Counted from the stretch's first letter, positions 17,114 through 25,835 are shown. The stretch: 64,000 bases of DNA from Myxococcus stipitatus (GCF_038561935.1 NZ_CP102770.1:5828001-5892000); one strand, 5' to 3'. Program-made: numbers and translations. Notes: generated by a model from the sequence alone, not told the origin.

Positions 17114-17152
17114 ACAACCGTGGCGCCTGTCACATGACAGTCGTGCAGTTGT
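17114..17152. repeat. Nested dyad-symmetric element
   Basis: An outer inverted repeat ACAAC (17114-17118) / GTTGT (17148-17152) encloses CTGTCA (17127-17132) / TGACAG (17135-17140). There is no T-run, so it looks more like a double operator than a terminator. It lies 11 bp after the transglycosylase stop and 177 bp before the STAS gene. Confidence 0.4.
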
Positions 17153-17328
17153 TGCCGCGTGGAGGCTGAAATTCCTGTCCCTCCCAGTGCACTGTTCGCG
17201 CCCGGCTCGCGCAGGCCATGGACATTCCATGGTTTCCGCGGCCGTGGAGCTGGTCCGAAACGTGCTCCTACCGCCTGGCCCGCGTCCAAGGCACGGCGCG
17301 GACACGTCAGCCACGGGAGAGCACGACG

Positions 17329-17649
17329 ATGGCGGGATTGCAGATCCACCGCGAGGACCTCGCAGGCCAGGTCACCTTGCGGCTGGAAGGGATATTGGAC
17401 GGCAAGACGGCCCTGCAGGTGCAGACGTCGTTGGAAGCCTTGCGGGGTCAACCCGTGGTGCTCGACTTCACCCACCTGCGCGAGTTCAAGGACAGCGCGG
17501 TGGGGGTGTTGACACGGAGCATGGAGCACTCCGTGACGCTGCGCGGCCTGGCCGCTCACCATGAGCGGATGTTCCGCTACTTCGGTGTCACCACCGGCGC
17601 GGCGAGCAGCCAGCCCTACTACACCCCGGAGGACATCCTCACCCTCTGA
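17329..17649 (+). CDS. STAS-domain protein, anti-anti-sigma-like
   Basis: 106 residues forming one STAS domain: VTLRLEGILDGKTALQVQ, a VVLDFTHL strand and FKDSAVGVL, where the Asp-Ser corresponds to the phosphorylated Ser loop of SpoIIAA-type antagonists. The family normally binds anti-sigma kinases in partner-switching, but no such kinase gene is adjacent, so the partner is unknown. The ATG at 17329-17331 has GGGAGAG nine bases upstream; longer in-frame starts would add residues outside the domain. It is followed 86 bp later by the moxR operon on the same strand. Confidence 0.75.
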   Translation: MAGLQIHREDLAGQVTLRLEGILDGKTALQVQTSLEALRGQPVVLDFTHLREFKDSAVGVLTRSMEHSVTLRGLAAHHERMFRYFGVTTGAASSQPYYTPEDILTL

Positions 17650-17735
17650 AGAGCGGAAGGGAGCGGGCGTCCTGAGCCGGACACCCGGGAGTTGGGTGTG
17701 CCGGCTCCCTGGGGAGTCGGATAGAGTGCCGGCAG

Positions 17736-18719
17736 ATGAATCAGCCCGCCCGCGTCCTCGCCGCCGCAGCCCCCTCCCCCGCTACCGCGCACACGACGAT
17801 GGACCGAATCGCCGCCGAGTTGGGGCGGGCCGTCCAGGGCAAGGAAGCCCAGGCCCGGCTGGTCACGACGTGTGTGGTCTCCAGCGGCCACCTCCTCCTC
17901 GAGGACGTGCCGGGTGTCGGGAAGACGACGCTGGCGGAGGCCCTGGCCCGCTCATGCGGGTTGAGCTTCGCGCGCATCCAGTTCACCGCGGACCTGATGC
18001 CGGCCGACATCCTGGGCGCCCAGATATTCCAGGCGCAGACGGCCACCTTCCAGTTCCGCCCCGGTCCCCTCTTCCGTCAGCTCGTGCTGGCGGATGAGCT
18101 CAACCGCGCTCCGCCCCGCACCCAATCCGCGCTGCTGGAGGCCATGGCCCAGGGCCAGGTGTCGCTGGACGGCACCACCCATGCGCTGCCCGCGCCCTTC
18201 ACCGTCGTGGCCACGCAGAACCCGGTGGACTTCTCCGGCACCTACCCGCTGCCGGACTCGCAGCTGGACCGCTTCATGGTGCGCATGTCCCTGGGGCACC
18301 CCGCACCCGAGGTGGAGGCCCGGCTCCTGGCCACTCGAGGAGGCGCGCCCGCGCTGGACGCCGTGAAGACGGTGTCCAGCCCCGAGGAGGTGGCGCAGCT
18401 GCGCGCCCTCGCGGCGGAGCAGCGGCTGGACCCGGCGGTGGCCGACTATGTGGTGCGGCTGGCCCGGGCCACTCGCGAGCACGGCGACATCGAGCGAGGG
18501 GCGTCCACCCGCGCGGTGCTGGCCCTGGGCGCGGCGGCTCGGGCGCAGTCGCTGTGGGAGGCGCGCGACTTCGTGACGCCCGGAGATGTGCGGGCGGTGC
18601 TGGTGCCTTGTTGGGCCCACCGCGTGCTGCTCCGGAGCGCGGTGCAGGGCGTGGCGGCGCGCGACGAGGCGGCGCACCTGCTGGAAGAGCTGGTCCGAAA
18701 GGTTCCGGCGCCCCGGTGA
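17736..18719 (+). CDS. MoxR-type AAA+ ATPase
   Basis: 327 residues. Walker A EDVPGVGKTTLAE, Walker B LVLADELNRA, sensor VVATQNPVDF and the lid region mark the MoxR subfamily of AAA+ ATPases, usually chaperones for maturation of VWA/DUF58 proteins or metal-enzyme complexes. The stop codon overlaps the start of the DUF58 gene (GTGA), indicating tight coupling. The ATG at 17736 is near the natural N-terminus; about 20 Ala/Pro residues precede the AAA core. Together with the next two genes it forms the common moxR-DUF58-transglutaminase operon. The client protein is unknown. Confidence 0.93.
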   Translation: MNQPARVLAAAAPSPATAHTTMDRIAAELGRAVQGKEAQARLVTTCVVSSGHLLLEDVPGVGKTTLAEALARSCGLSFARIQFTADLMPADILGAQIFQAQTATFQFRPGPLFRQLVLADELNRAPPRTQSALLEAMAQGQVSLDGTTHALPAPFTVVATQNPVDFSGTYPLPDSQLDRFMVRMSLGHPAPEVEARLLATRGGAPALDAVKTVSSPEEVAQLRALAAEQRLDPAVADYVVRLARATREHGDIERGASTRAVLALGAAARAQSLWEARDFVTPGDVRAVLVPCWAHRVLLRSAVQGVAARDEAAHLLEELVRKVPAPR

Positions 18720-19690
18720 GGCGGAAGCAGAAGCAGCGCTGGGCGCGGCTTCGCGCCTGGCTCACCCCGCCGCGCACCCTGAAGGTGACGCGCATCGGTC
18801 GCACCTACCTGGTGGTGACCTTCGGCGTGGGCCTGGGCGCGCTCAACACCGGCAACAACCTGCTCTATCTGCTGCTCGGCCTGCTGCTGAGCATGGTGGT
18901 GGTGTCGGGTGTCCTCTCGGAGCGGTGCCTCCGGGACTTGTCCGTGCGGCGCGTGGGCACGGACGAGGCCTTCGCGGGGGAGCCCTTCGCGTTCCGCTGG
19001 GCCCTCTCCCGAAAGCAGGGCCACGCCTTCGCCCTCACGCTCTCGGAGGAAGGCGCGCCCCTCGCGGGAGGAGGCGGCGTGGGCTACCTGCCCGCGGGCG
19101 TGGAGCACGTCGTGCGGGCCAACCTCACCGCGCCTCGGCGAGGCCCCGTGCGCCTGACGGGCGTGCGGGTGACGACGACATGGCCGCTCGGGCTGTTCGC
19201 CAAGACGCGGGTGTTGCCCGTGGAGGGGACGCTGCTCGTCTATCCCCGGCGTGGCTATGCGTGCCAGGACCCGGGCGACGCGGAGCGAGGCCCCGTCGGC
19301 GAGGCGGGCAACCCCCGCCGCAATGACGGCAGCGGCGATGTGACGGGGCTGCGGGAGCTCGCCGAGGGAGAGGACGCCCGGCGCATCCACTGGCTCAAGA
19401 GCGCCTCGGTGGGAAAGCTGCTGCGCGTGGAGCGCGAGCGCGAGGAGCGCCGCACCTGGATGCTGGTGGTGGAGTCGGGCCTCCAGGGTGACGCGCTGGA
19501 GCGGCGCTGCGAGGAGGTGGCCGCCCTGTCCCACCGGCTGCTGGGCGAGGGCCATGAGGTGGGCCTCGACACGGGCGACCAGCGGATCCGCTCCGGCGCC
19601 GGCACCGCGCAGGAGCGGCGAATCCTCCGCGCCCTGGCGTGGCTGGGCTTCGAGGACGAGCGCGCGGAGAAGGACGAGGAGGCGGCATGA
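18716..19690 (+). CDS. DUF58-domain membrane protein
   Basis: 324 residues. Two N-terminal membrane helices (YLVVTFGVGLGALNTGNNLLY, LLLGLLLSMVVVSGVL) precede a beta-rich segment and the DUF58 motif EGEDARRIHWLKSAS with RVEREREERRTW. DUF58 proteins have a VWA-like fold and are typical MoxR partners. The GTG at 18716-18718 was chosen because it overlaps the moxR stop by four bases; the basic start RRKQKQRW follows. Its own stop overlaps the next start (ATGA). Function in the operon is inferred: coupling of the ATPase to a membrane or envelope process. Confidence 0.88.
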   Translation: MRRKQKQRWARLRAWLTPPRTLKVTRIGRTYLVVTFGVGLGALNTGNNLLYLLLGLLLSMVVVSGVLSERCLRDLSVRRVGTDEAFAGEPFAFRWALSRKQGHAFALTLSEEGAPLAGGGGVGYLPAGVEHVVRANLTAPRRGPVRLTGVRVTTTWPLGLFAKTRVLPVEGTLLVYPRRGYACQDPGDAERGPVGEAGNPRRNDGSGDVTGLRELAEGEDARRIHWLKSASVGKLLRVEREREERRTWMLVVESGLQGDALERRCEEVAALSHRLLGEGHEVGLDTGDQRIRSGAGTAQERRILRALAWLGFEDERAEKDEEAA

Positions 19691-21720
19691 GGCAAGGCGC
19701 GCGGCTGCGGCTGGTGCTCAGGGACCTGGCCTCCGGATGCGCCTTCGCGTCCATGGCGGTGTCGGGACAACTGCCGCTGTGGACCTTGGGCCTCTATGCC
19801 GTGGGGCTGGTCTCGGCGCTCGCGGGCAAGCGCCTGTTCGCTCGCCGCGCGAAGCTCACCGCGCTGCTGCTGCTGGGCGTCGCGGCCGTGCTCGTCGTGA
19901 ACGTCACCGCGGGCACCCTCAACCTGGTGGTGGCGGCGTGTGCCTTCGCGGGCCTCATCTCCGCGCATCGGCTGTTGTCAGCCCCCGACCCGGCCACGGA
20001 CGGACAGGTCCACCTGTCGGGGCTGCTGATGGTCGCGGGCGGCGCGGCGCTGTCGGGCGAGCTCGTGTACGGCTTCTTCCTCATCGCGTTCGGCGTGCTG
20101 GCCAGCCTCTCGCTGGCGCTGGGCGTGGTGGAGGCCTCCGTTCCAGACGGCGAGCCGCTCCCGGTGCGCGCGGTGATGCCGCCGCTGTCCGTGGGCGTGG
20201 GCTTCGCCGTGGCCGGGGCCATGGCCTTCTTCATCCTCTTTCCCCGGCTCAACTGGAACATGACGGGGCCTCGGGCGGCACCGGGGTTGGGGCCGGCCAC
20301 CACGGGCTTCTCCAACACGGTGCGCCTGGGCGGCACGGGGACCATCAAGGGCAACCCGCGCGTCGTCCTGCGCGCCACGCTGAACCCGGACCCGGGCGTG
20401 GATGCCCTGGGCGCCTACTGGGTGGGCCGCACCTACGACATCTTCGACGGACAGGAGTGGACGAGCGCAGGCGGCGTGAAGCGCATGCGCGAGCCGCTGC
20501 TGACGCTGCGCCCCGGCGGAGACAACCTGGTCCACCAGCGCGTGGAGCTGTTGCCCGCCTATGGAGGCCAGACGCTCATCGCCCTCGAGACACCGTCGAG
20601 GCTGGGCAACGCGGTGGCCAACAGCACCACCGGCAGTCGCCGCGCGCCCCTTCAAGAGATGTATGGCGGCGAGGCGCGCTTCGCGGAGCCCGGGCTCTCC
20701 TATTCGTATGAGGCCTACAGCCTTCCGCCTGGAGGCAGCGGGGACTCGTTCCGGCGGCTGCCGTCGGTGGAGCAGGACGCGCTCCTCGCGCTGCCGGAGG
20801 CCCTGGACCCGCGCGTCTCCCAGACGGCGGCTCGCATCCTCAACGGCGAGCGCGAGCCCCTGGCCGCCGCGCAGAAACTGGCCACCTGGCTCCAACGCGA
20901 GTTCACCTACACGCTGGAGCTGAGCGGAGACCACGAGGACCCGCTCGCGGACTTCCTCTTCGAGCGCAAGGCGGGCCACTGCGAGCACTTCGCCACCGCG
21001 CTCACGTTGATGCTGCGCACGCAGGGCATCCGCGCGCGGCTGGCCACCGGCTTCTTCGGCGGCGAGCGGGTGAATGACGCGTACATCCTCCGTGCGGGCG
21101 ACGCCCACGCGTGGACCCACGTGCTGGTGCCCGAGCGGGGCTTCGTCACGGTGGATGCGACGCCTCCGGCGCACCGCCCCAGCCAGGGCTCGAAGTGGGT
21201 GCAGCAGGTGCTCGCGCTCTACGAAGCCCTGGAGTCGCGCTGGCGCAACTCCGTGGTCGACTATTCCTTCCGAGACCAGGTCGACGTCGCGCGCGCCCTG
21301 GTGCGCCCGCCCAAGGGCTCCGAGAAGGCCGAGCAGCGCCGCCTGCCCCCGCCCCGCGCCTGGGGCGCCGCGCTGGTGGCCGGCCTGGTCGTCTATGTCG
21401 CGTGGAGGGCGGTGACACGCCTCGCGGGACGGCCCCGGCCGCTCGACGCCACGCGCTTCGTGGACAAGGTGGAGGCCGTGCTCGCCTCGGCGGAGCTCTC
21501 ACGCCGCGCGGAGGAGACGCTCGAGGAGCTCGATGCGAGGCTCGCGCGCGAGCACCACCCGCTCACCCGCGCGCTCTCCCCTGTCACCCGCCGCTACCTG
21601 GAGGCCCGCTTCGGCGGCCGTCCCTTGCGCCAGGGTGAGGCGAAGCAGCTGCTGCGCACGCTCGAGGACGCCGTCGCGCAGCACACGCGGCTGACGGCTC
21701 GAGCCTCGCGCGCGTCCTGA
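19687..21720 (+). CDS. TgpA-like membrane transglutaminase
   Basis: 677 residues. Several N-terminal membrane helices (DUF3488 region, about 10-215), a periplasmic transglutaminase-like domain (about 330-520) with the catalytic triad visible as Cys in GHCEHFATAL, His in DAHAWTHV and Asp in VTVDATPP, one membrane helix (AALVAGLVVYVAWRAV) and a cytoplasmic C-terminal DUF4129-like helical part. This matches TgpA of Pseudomonas, a periplasmic transglutaminase. The ATG at 19687 overlaps the DUF58 stop by four bases. Substrate in this organism is unknown; peptide or envelope-protein crosslinking is an inference. Confidence 0.9.
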   Translation: MRQGARLRLVLRDLASGCAFASMAVSGQLPLWTLGLYAVGLVSALAGKRLFARRAKLTALLLLGVAAVLVVNVTAGTLNLVVAACAFAGLISAHRLLSAPDPATDGQVHLSGLLMVAGGAALSGELVYGFFLIAFGVLASLSLALGVVEASVPDGEPLPVRAVMPPLSVGVGFAVAGAMAFFILFPRLNWNMTGPRAAPGLGPATTGFSNTVRLGGTGTIKGNPRVVLRATLNPDPGVDALGAYWVGRTYDIFDGQEWTSAGGVKRMREPLLTLRPGGDNLVHQRVELLPAYGGQTLIALETPSRLGNAVANSTTGSRRAPLQEMYGGEARFAEPGLSYSYEAYSLPPGGSGDSFRRLPSVEQDALLALPEALDPRVSQTAARILNGEREPLAAAQKLATWLQREFTYTLELSGDHEDPLADFLFERKAGHCEHFATALTLMLRTQGIRARLATGFFGGERVNDAYILRAGDAHAWTHVLVPERGFVTVDATPPAHRPSQGSKWVQQVLALYEALESRWRNSVVDYSFRDQVDVARALVRPPKGSEKAEQRRLPPPRAWGAALVAGLVVYVAWRAVTRLAGRPRPLDATRFVDKVEAVLASAELSRRAEETLEELDARLAREHHPLTRALSPVTRRYLEARFGGRPLRQGEAKQLLRTLEDAVAQHTRLTARASRAS

Positions 21721-21792
21721 TTGAGCCGCGAAAGGACTCGCGCCACTCGCACGCGGGAGGTCGCCCGCTCTCCGGGCGTCCCTTCGCGCGCG

Positions 21793-21821
21793 AAAAAAGC
21801 CCCCGGACAGCATCCGGCGGC
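21793..21821 (-). terminator. Orphan intrinsic terminator, minus strand
   Basis: On the minus strand GCCGCCGGA (21813-21821) pairs with TCCGGGGGC (21799-21807; eight of nine pairs) around a TGCTG loop, followed directly by six T residues (21793-21798). This is a canonical terminator, but no minus-strand gene lies upstream of it within the gap, and the plus-strand transglutaminase gene ends before it. Confidence 0.65.
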
Positions 21822-21976
21822 GTCGTTAGCGGTTCCTTCACGGGAAGGTGGATGCGGCCCTCGAGGTCCTCTCGCCAGAGGCCTCCTTGCCAGCTGAGTG
21901 GGGGGCCGCTCGCTCGCCCGGTGCCAGGGTGAAACAAGCCTTGGCACTCCTCCCTGGAGGCGTGTCGTGCATCGAC
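21793..21976 (-). ncRNA. Candidate small RNA, about 184 nt
   Basis: Inferred from a terminator (21793-21821) with no associated gene and a TAGAAT -10-like box (plus 21983-21988) upstream of it on the same strand; a start near 21976 would give a 184-nt RNA. The body has local hairpin potential (TGCCA...TGGCA near 21921-21945). No convincing -35 box was found and no known RNA family was recognised, so this is a proposal, not an identification. Confidence 0.3.
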
Positions 21977-22020
21977 GGGCACATTCTACAGCCGCGAAGT
22001 CGCGCCGAGTTCCCATGCCG

Positions 22021-22037
22021 GCCGTAACGGTTACAGC
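22021..22037. promoter_or_regulatory. 17-bp palindrome, candidate activator site
   Basis: GC-n-GTAAC-G-GTTAC-n-GC, a symmetric 17-bp element with only the two n positions unpaired. Its centre is about 108 bp upstream of the predicted start from the sigma-54 promoter at 22111-22126, the usual distance for an NtrC-type enhancer site. Which activator binds is unknown. Confidence 0.5.
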
Positions 22038-22110
22038 CCTTCTTCTTTGTACATGAGCGCCGCCGACGCCAACCCCCCGCAGACATTGGGGAAGGCGCGG
22101 AGCACCGCCC

Positions 22111-22126
22111 TGGCACCGCGGTTGCT
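22111..22126 (+). promoter_or_regulatory. Sigma-54 promoter of the RpoH-like gene
   Basis: TGGCACCGCGGTTGCT is a perfect match to TGGCAC-N5-TTGCW. Transcription should begin near 22137, giving a 76-nt leader before the sigma factor ATG at 22213. Together with the palindrome at 22021-22037 it has the layout of an activator-dependent sigma-54 promoter. Confidence 0.75.
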
Positions 22127-22212
22127 CCAGACAGACACCGTTCAGTCATCACGCGGTCCGAAAACCTAGCGGCCTCATCATCGGCGAGGCCCCACGTCGG
22201 GAGAACCCATCC

Positions 22213-23100
22213 ATGCAGGCGTCCACCGAGCAGTCGTCCAACTCTGGCTCCCTGGCGATGTACCTCTCGGAAATCAACCACTACAACCTCCTTACCGTGG
22301 AGGAAGAGCAGGCGCTGGCGCGCACCTTCATCCGCGGAGAGCTGGCCGCGGGTCACCGGCTCGTCACCTCCAACCTTCGCTTCGTCGTGAAGGTCGCCTA
22401 CGAGTACCGCTCCTACGGCATCAAGATGTCGGACCTCATCCAGGAGGGGAACATCGGCCTGATGAAGGCGGTGCAGAAGTTCGACCCGGACAAGGGCATC
22501 CGCCTCATCTCCTACGCGGTCTGGTGGATTCGCGCGTACATCCAGAACTACATCCTCAAGAGCTGGTCGCTCGTGAAGCTCGGCACCACGCAGGCGCAGC
22601 GAAAGCTGTTCTTCAGCCTGGCGCGCACCCGCCGCGAGCTGGAGAAGTTCGGCAACGGCGAGGCCGTGGTCAACGTGGAGGAGATTGCTCGCCGGCTGCA
22701 CGTGAAGCCAGGCGAGGTGCGGGAGATGGAGCAGCGCATGGGCGGCCGGGACCTGTCCCTGGACGCGCCCATGGGCGAGGACGGCGGCAACAGCCACGTG
22801 GACTTCGTGGTCAGCGCCGCGGCCCCCCAGGACGATGAGTTCGCCGACAAGGAAGAGGCGGGCCTCATCAACGCCCGGGTCCGCACCGCGCTGATGCGCC
22901 TGGACCCTCGCGAGCGCTTCATCATCGAGCAGCGGGTCATGAACGAGCGCCCCATGACGCTCAAGGAGCTGGGCGAGCATTTCGGGTTCTCCCGGGAACG
23001 GGCCCGTCAGCTGGAGATTCGCGCCAAGGACAAGCTGAAGGCGGAGCTGGCGGCGCTGATGGCGGAGGTGGACCCGGAGGCGGCGTCCCTGCAGCAGTAG
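22213..23100 (+). CDS. RpoH-family (sigma-32) sigma factor
   Basis: 295 residues with sigma regions 1.2 ([17 protein letters not shown]), 2 ([52 protein letters not shown]), 3 and 4 ([33 protein letters not shown]). The RpoH box QRKLFFSL (about 128-136) marks the sigma-32 family. Myxobacteria have several such factors (SigB, SigC, SigE) used in development and stress; size is compatible with SigC, but I cannot tell which one this is. It directs RNA polymerase to heat-shock-like promoters. Transcription appears to depend on sigma-54 (22111-22126) and ends at a strong hairpin (23152-23190). Confidence 0.93.
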   Translation: MQASTEQSSNSGSLAMYLSEINHYNLLTVEEEQALARTFIRGELAAGHRLVTSNLRFVVKVAYEYRSYGIKMSDLIQEGNIGLMKAVQKFDPDKGIRLISYAVWWIRAYIQNYILKSWSLVKLGTTQAQRKLFFSLARTRRELEKFGNGEAVVNVEEIARRLHVKPGEVREMEQRMGGRDLSLDAPMGEDGGNSHVDFVVSAAAPQDDEFADKEEAGLINARVRTALMRLDPRERFIIEQRVMNERPMTLKELGEHFGFSRERARQLEIRAKDKLKAELAALMAEVDPEAASLQQ

Positions 23101-23151
23101 GGCCCATGTGACGCGGCAAGTCGGCCCTCCGCCGTGGGGAGGGCCCCTCGA

Positions 23152-23190
23152 GCGCCCTTGCCCCTCGCGGGGCAAGGCGCTTGTCATTTG
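23152..23190 (+). terminator. Terminator of the sigma factor gene
   Basis: CTTGCCCC with GGGGCAAG around a TCGC loop, extended by flanking GCGC/GCGC with one bulged C (23152-23180), followed by TTGTCATTTG. A second stem, GGCCCTCC/GGAGGGCC near 23123-23145, precedes it. Position 50 bp after the stop fits. Confidence 0.68.
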
Positions 23191-23261
23191 AGGAGCTTGG
23201 CTTCGCTGGCGGGCGGGGCCCTGCTAGAAGGGCCCCACGTCCCACCTAAGGAGCCTTTCGC

Positions 23262-25721
23262 TTGGCCCACGGTACCCCGCCGGTCGTCGACGAGCGTGTC
23301 CCGCTCGCGCAATCGCACGAGTCCCCTCTGTACTCACCGTTCATTCCCCCCACCCAGTCTCCCACGGAGATGACCCTCCGGGCCCTGCTGCTCGGCTCGG
23401 TCCTGGGCATCGTGTTCGCGGCATCGTCCGTGTACCTGGCCATCAAGGTGGGCCTCACGGTGTCGGCGTCGATTCCGGTGGCGGTGCTCTCCATCGCCAT
23501 CTTCCGGGCGATGGGCAAGTCCAACATCCTCGAGAACACCATCGTCCAGACGACGGGCTCCGCGGGTGAGTCGCTGGCCTTCGGCGTCGCGGCGGCGCTC
23601 CCGGCGCTGCTGCTCCTGGGCTACGACATCAGCCTGACGCACGCGTTCCTCACGGCCGCGCTGGGCGGCGTGCTGGGCGTGCTGATGATGATTCCGCTGC
23701 GCCAGGGCCTCATCGTCCAGGAGCACGGCAAGCTCCCCTACCCCGAAGGCACGGCCAGCGCGGACGTGCTCATCGCGGGCCAGGAAGGCGGCACCAACGC
23801 GCGCACCGTCATCATCGGCTTCCTGGTGGGCGGCATCTACAAGTTCGCCTACTCCGGCATGAAGCTGTTCCGCGAGGTGCTGAGCACGCCGCTCAAGGGT
23901 CTCAAGAGCGCCACCCTGTCCACCGAGGTGAGCCCGGAGCTGCTGGGCGTGGGCTACATCATCGGCCCGCGCGTGGCCGCCATCACCTTCGCAGGTGGAG
24001 TGCTGAGCTACCTCATCCTCATCCCCGCCATCTCCTTCTTCGGCAGCGGGCTGGACAAGCCGCTCCTGGTCCACACCGGGACGCTCATCCGGGACATGTC
24101 GCCGGACCAGATTCGCAACGCCTACGTGCTGTACATCGGCGCGGGCGCGGTGGCGACGGGCGGCCTCATCAGCCTGATCCGCTCGCTGCCCACCATCATC
24201 GGCGCCTTCAAGCGGGGCGTGGAGTCGCTCAAGGCCTCGCGCGCGCACGGCGGTGTTCCGCAGATGCTGCGCACCGACCAGGATCTCCCCATCACCGTGG
24301 TGCTCGTGGGCAGCGCGCTGCTGGTGCTGGCCATCTGGCTGGCGCCGCCGCTGCAGGTCAACTTCATGTCGGCCCTGCTCATCATCGTCTTCGGCTTCTT
24401 CTTCGTGACGGTGAGCGCGCGAATCACGGGTGAGATTGGCAGCTCCTCCAACCCCATCTCCGGCATGGTGGTGGCCACGCTGCTCGTCACCTGCCTCGTG
24501 TACCTCTTGATGGGCTGGACGAACTCCGAGGACCGCTTCATGGCCCTCACCACGGCGGCCATCGTCGGCATCGCCGCGTCCAACGGCGGCACCACCGCGC
24601 AGGACCTGAAGACCGCCTTCATCGTGGGCGGCACCCCCAAGCGCCAGCAGATCGCCCTCTTCGTGGGCGTGCTGACCAGCGCCATGTTCATCGGCCTGGT
24701 GCTGGTGACGCTCAACCGCGGCGCCACCGTCACGATTCCGGAGTCGCACCCGGGCGTGCAGGTGACGGAGATGACCCAGGAGACGCGCACCCAGTACACC
24801 TTCCCGTGGGCGGTGTCCGCGGACGCGCTGGCTTCGCGCGGACTGGATGAGGCGGCGCTGCGCAAGGCGGCGTGGGCGCAGGGCTATGACCTGGCCTCGA
24901 ACGGCGGCGCGCTGGAGCTGCGCAGCTGGCGGCAGGTGAGCGCGCAGGACGTGGGCGCGGTGACGCTGAGCCCCACGGGCGGCTCGCAGGTGAAGGTCGC
25001 GGACCTGGGCGGCGTGACGCAGGGCCCGGAGCGCACCTTCAAGGAAGGCTTCGTGCGCGGCGCGGACACCCCGGTGCCCGCGGGCAAGTACCTGGTCGAT
25101 GACGCGGGCACCATCCAGTACGTGGTGGACCCGGGCATCGGCGGCCGCATCAGCACGTACGAGGGACAGGCCCTCACGCGCTACGCGGCGCCCAAGGCGC
25201 AGCTGTTCTCGCTCATCATCGACGGCATCCTCACGCAGCGGCTGCCCTGGGACCTGGTGCTCCTGGGCGTGTTCATCGCGCTGATGCTGGAGCTGTGCGG
25301 CGTGTCCTCGCTGCCCTTCGCGGTGGGCGTGTACCTGCCCATCAGCAGCAGCGCGCCGCTCTTCGTGGGCGGCATGGTGCGCTACTTCGTCGACCGCGTG
25401 CGCGGCGGCGAGTCCGACTTCTCGCCGGGCACCCTGCTGTCCTCCGGCTACATCGCCGGTGGCTCCATCGCGGGTGTGCTCATCGCCTTCCTCGAAATCG
25501 TCACGGACGGCGCCGGCTCTCGCGCCATCAACCTGCCGGCGTTGCTGGGCCACGAGGGCGCCATCGGCGGCTTCTTGAACGCGGTGGGCGAGAGCGAGCT
25601 GGCGCACCCCATCTGGTCCAACATCTGGGGCCTGCTCTTCTTCGCGGGCATCACCCTGTTCCTGCTGCGCTCCGCGCTCAAGGGACAGAGCGCCGCGCCG
25701 TCGACGCCTCACGGGAAGTAA
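23262..25721 (+). CDS. OPT-family oligopeptide/metal-chelate transporter
   Basis: 819 residues, about 14-16 membrane helices. The YSL/OPT signatures are clear: SVYLAIKVGLTVSASIPVAV, ENTIVQTTGSAGESLAFGV, LPYPEGTASADVL, and the C-terminal SLPFAVGVYLPISSSAPLFVGG. The family imports peptides or metal-siderophore complexes with protons. Between helices, residues about 483-646 form a large soluble insertion rich in Val/Gly/Thr, larger than usual loops. Start is TTG at 23262 with AAGGAG eight bases upstream. A GGGGCCCT/AGGGCCCC hairpin (23215-23236) lies just before that RBS and may influence translation. Substrate is not deducible. Confidence 0.92.
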   Translation: MAHGTPPVVDERVPLAQSHESPLYSPFIPPTQSPTEMTLRALLLGSVLGIVFAASSVYLAIKVGLTVSASIPVAVLSIAIFRAMGKSNILENTIVQTTGSAGESLAFGVAAALPALLLLGYDISLTHAFLTAALGGVLGVLMMIPLRQGLIVQEHGKLPYPEGTASADVLIAGQEGGTNARTVIIGFLVGGIYKFAYSGMKLFREVLSTPLKGLKSATLSTEVSPELLGVGYIIGPRVAAITFAGGVLSYLILIPAISFFGSGLDKPLLVHTGTLIRDMSPDQIRNAYVLYIGAGAVATGGLISLIRSLPTIIGAFKRGVESLKASRAHGGVPQMLRTDQDLPITVVLVGSALLVLAIWLAPPLQVNFMSALLIIVFGFFFVTVSARITGEIGSSSNPISGMVVATLLVTCLVYLLMGWTNSEDRFMALTTAAIVGIAASNGGTTAQDLKTAFIVGGTPKRQQIALFVGVLTSAMFIGLVLVTLNRGATVTIPESHPGVQVTEMTQETRTQYTFPWAVSADALASRGLDEAALRKAAWAQGYDLASNGGALELRSWRQVSAQDVGAVTLSPTGGSQVKVADLGGVTQGPERTFKEGFVRGADTPVPAGKYLVDDAGTIQYVVDPGIGGRISTYEGQALTRYAAPKAQLFSLIIDGILTQRLPWDLVLLGVFIALMLELCGVSSLPFAVGVYLPISSSAPLFVGGMVRYFVDRVRGGESDFSPGTLLSSGYIAGGSIAGVLIAFLEIVTDGAGSRAINLPALLGHEGAIGGFLNAVGESELAHPIWSNIWGLLFFAGITLFLLRSALKGQSAAPSTPHGK

Positions 25722-25731
25722 CGCCGCACCC

Positions 25732-25756
25732 GACGGCGCTCCCCCGGGGCGCCGTC
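25732..25756. terminator. Bidirectional hairpin between converging genes
   Basis: GACGGCGC (25732-25739) pairs perfectly with GCGCCGTC (25749-25756), with CCC/GGG pairing inside the loop. It lies 10 bp after the transporter stop and before the end of the opposing lipoprotein gene. The T-tract is weak (CTGTCT), so efficiency is uncertain. Confidence 0.55.
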
Positions 25757-25835
25757 CTGTCTCACCCAGGTGTCTCCGAGGCGGCGTGGGGCAACCCCGC
25801 CGCCTCGTTGTGTCTCCGCCCGCAGCCAGGCCCGC

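Larger units (their letters stand above)
21721..22212. other. 492-bp intergenic region, sigma gene upstream
   Basis: No credible protein gene. From left to right it holds a minus-strand terminator (21793-21821), a candidate non-coding RNA body read leftward (to about 21976), a TAGAAT box on the minus strand (plus 21983-21988), a 17-bp palindrome (22021-22037) and a perfect sigma-54 promoter (22111-22126) for the sigma factor gene. This is the most regulation-dense gap in the window. Confidence 0.55.

Noticed and set aside
21911..21926. Minus-strand TGGCACCGGGCGAGCG as a second sigma-54 promoter
   Set aside because: The -12 element reads GAGC rather than TTGC and it lies within the candidate RNA body.
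21594..22016. 140-residue minus-strand open frame in the gap before the sigma gene
   Set aside because: It runs through the terminator at 21793-21821 and into the transglutaminase gene and is Arg/Ser-rich; the gap looks non-coding.
23334..25712. 792-residue minus-strand frame opposite the OPT transporter
   Set aside because: Composition is Arg/His/Gly-rich without domains, while the plus frame has the OPT signatures and an RBS.
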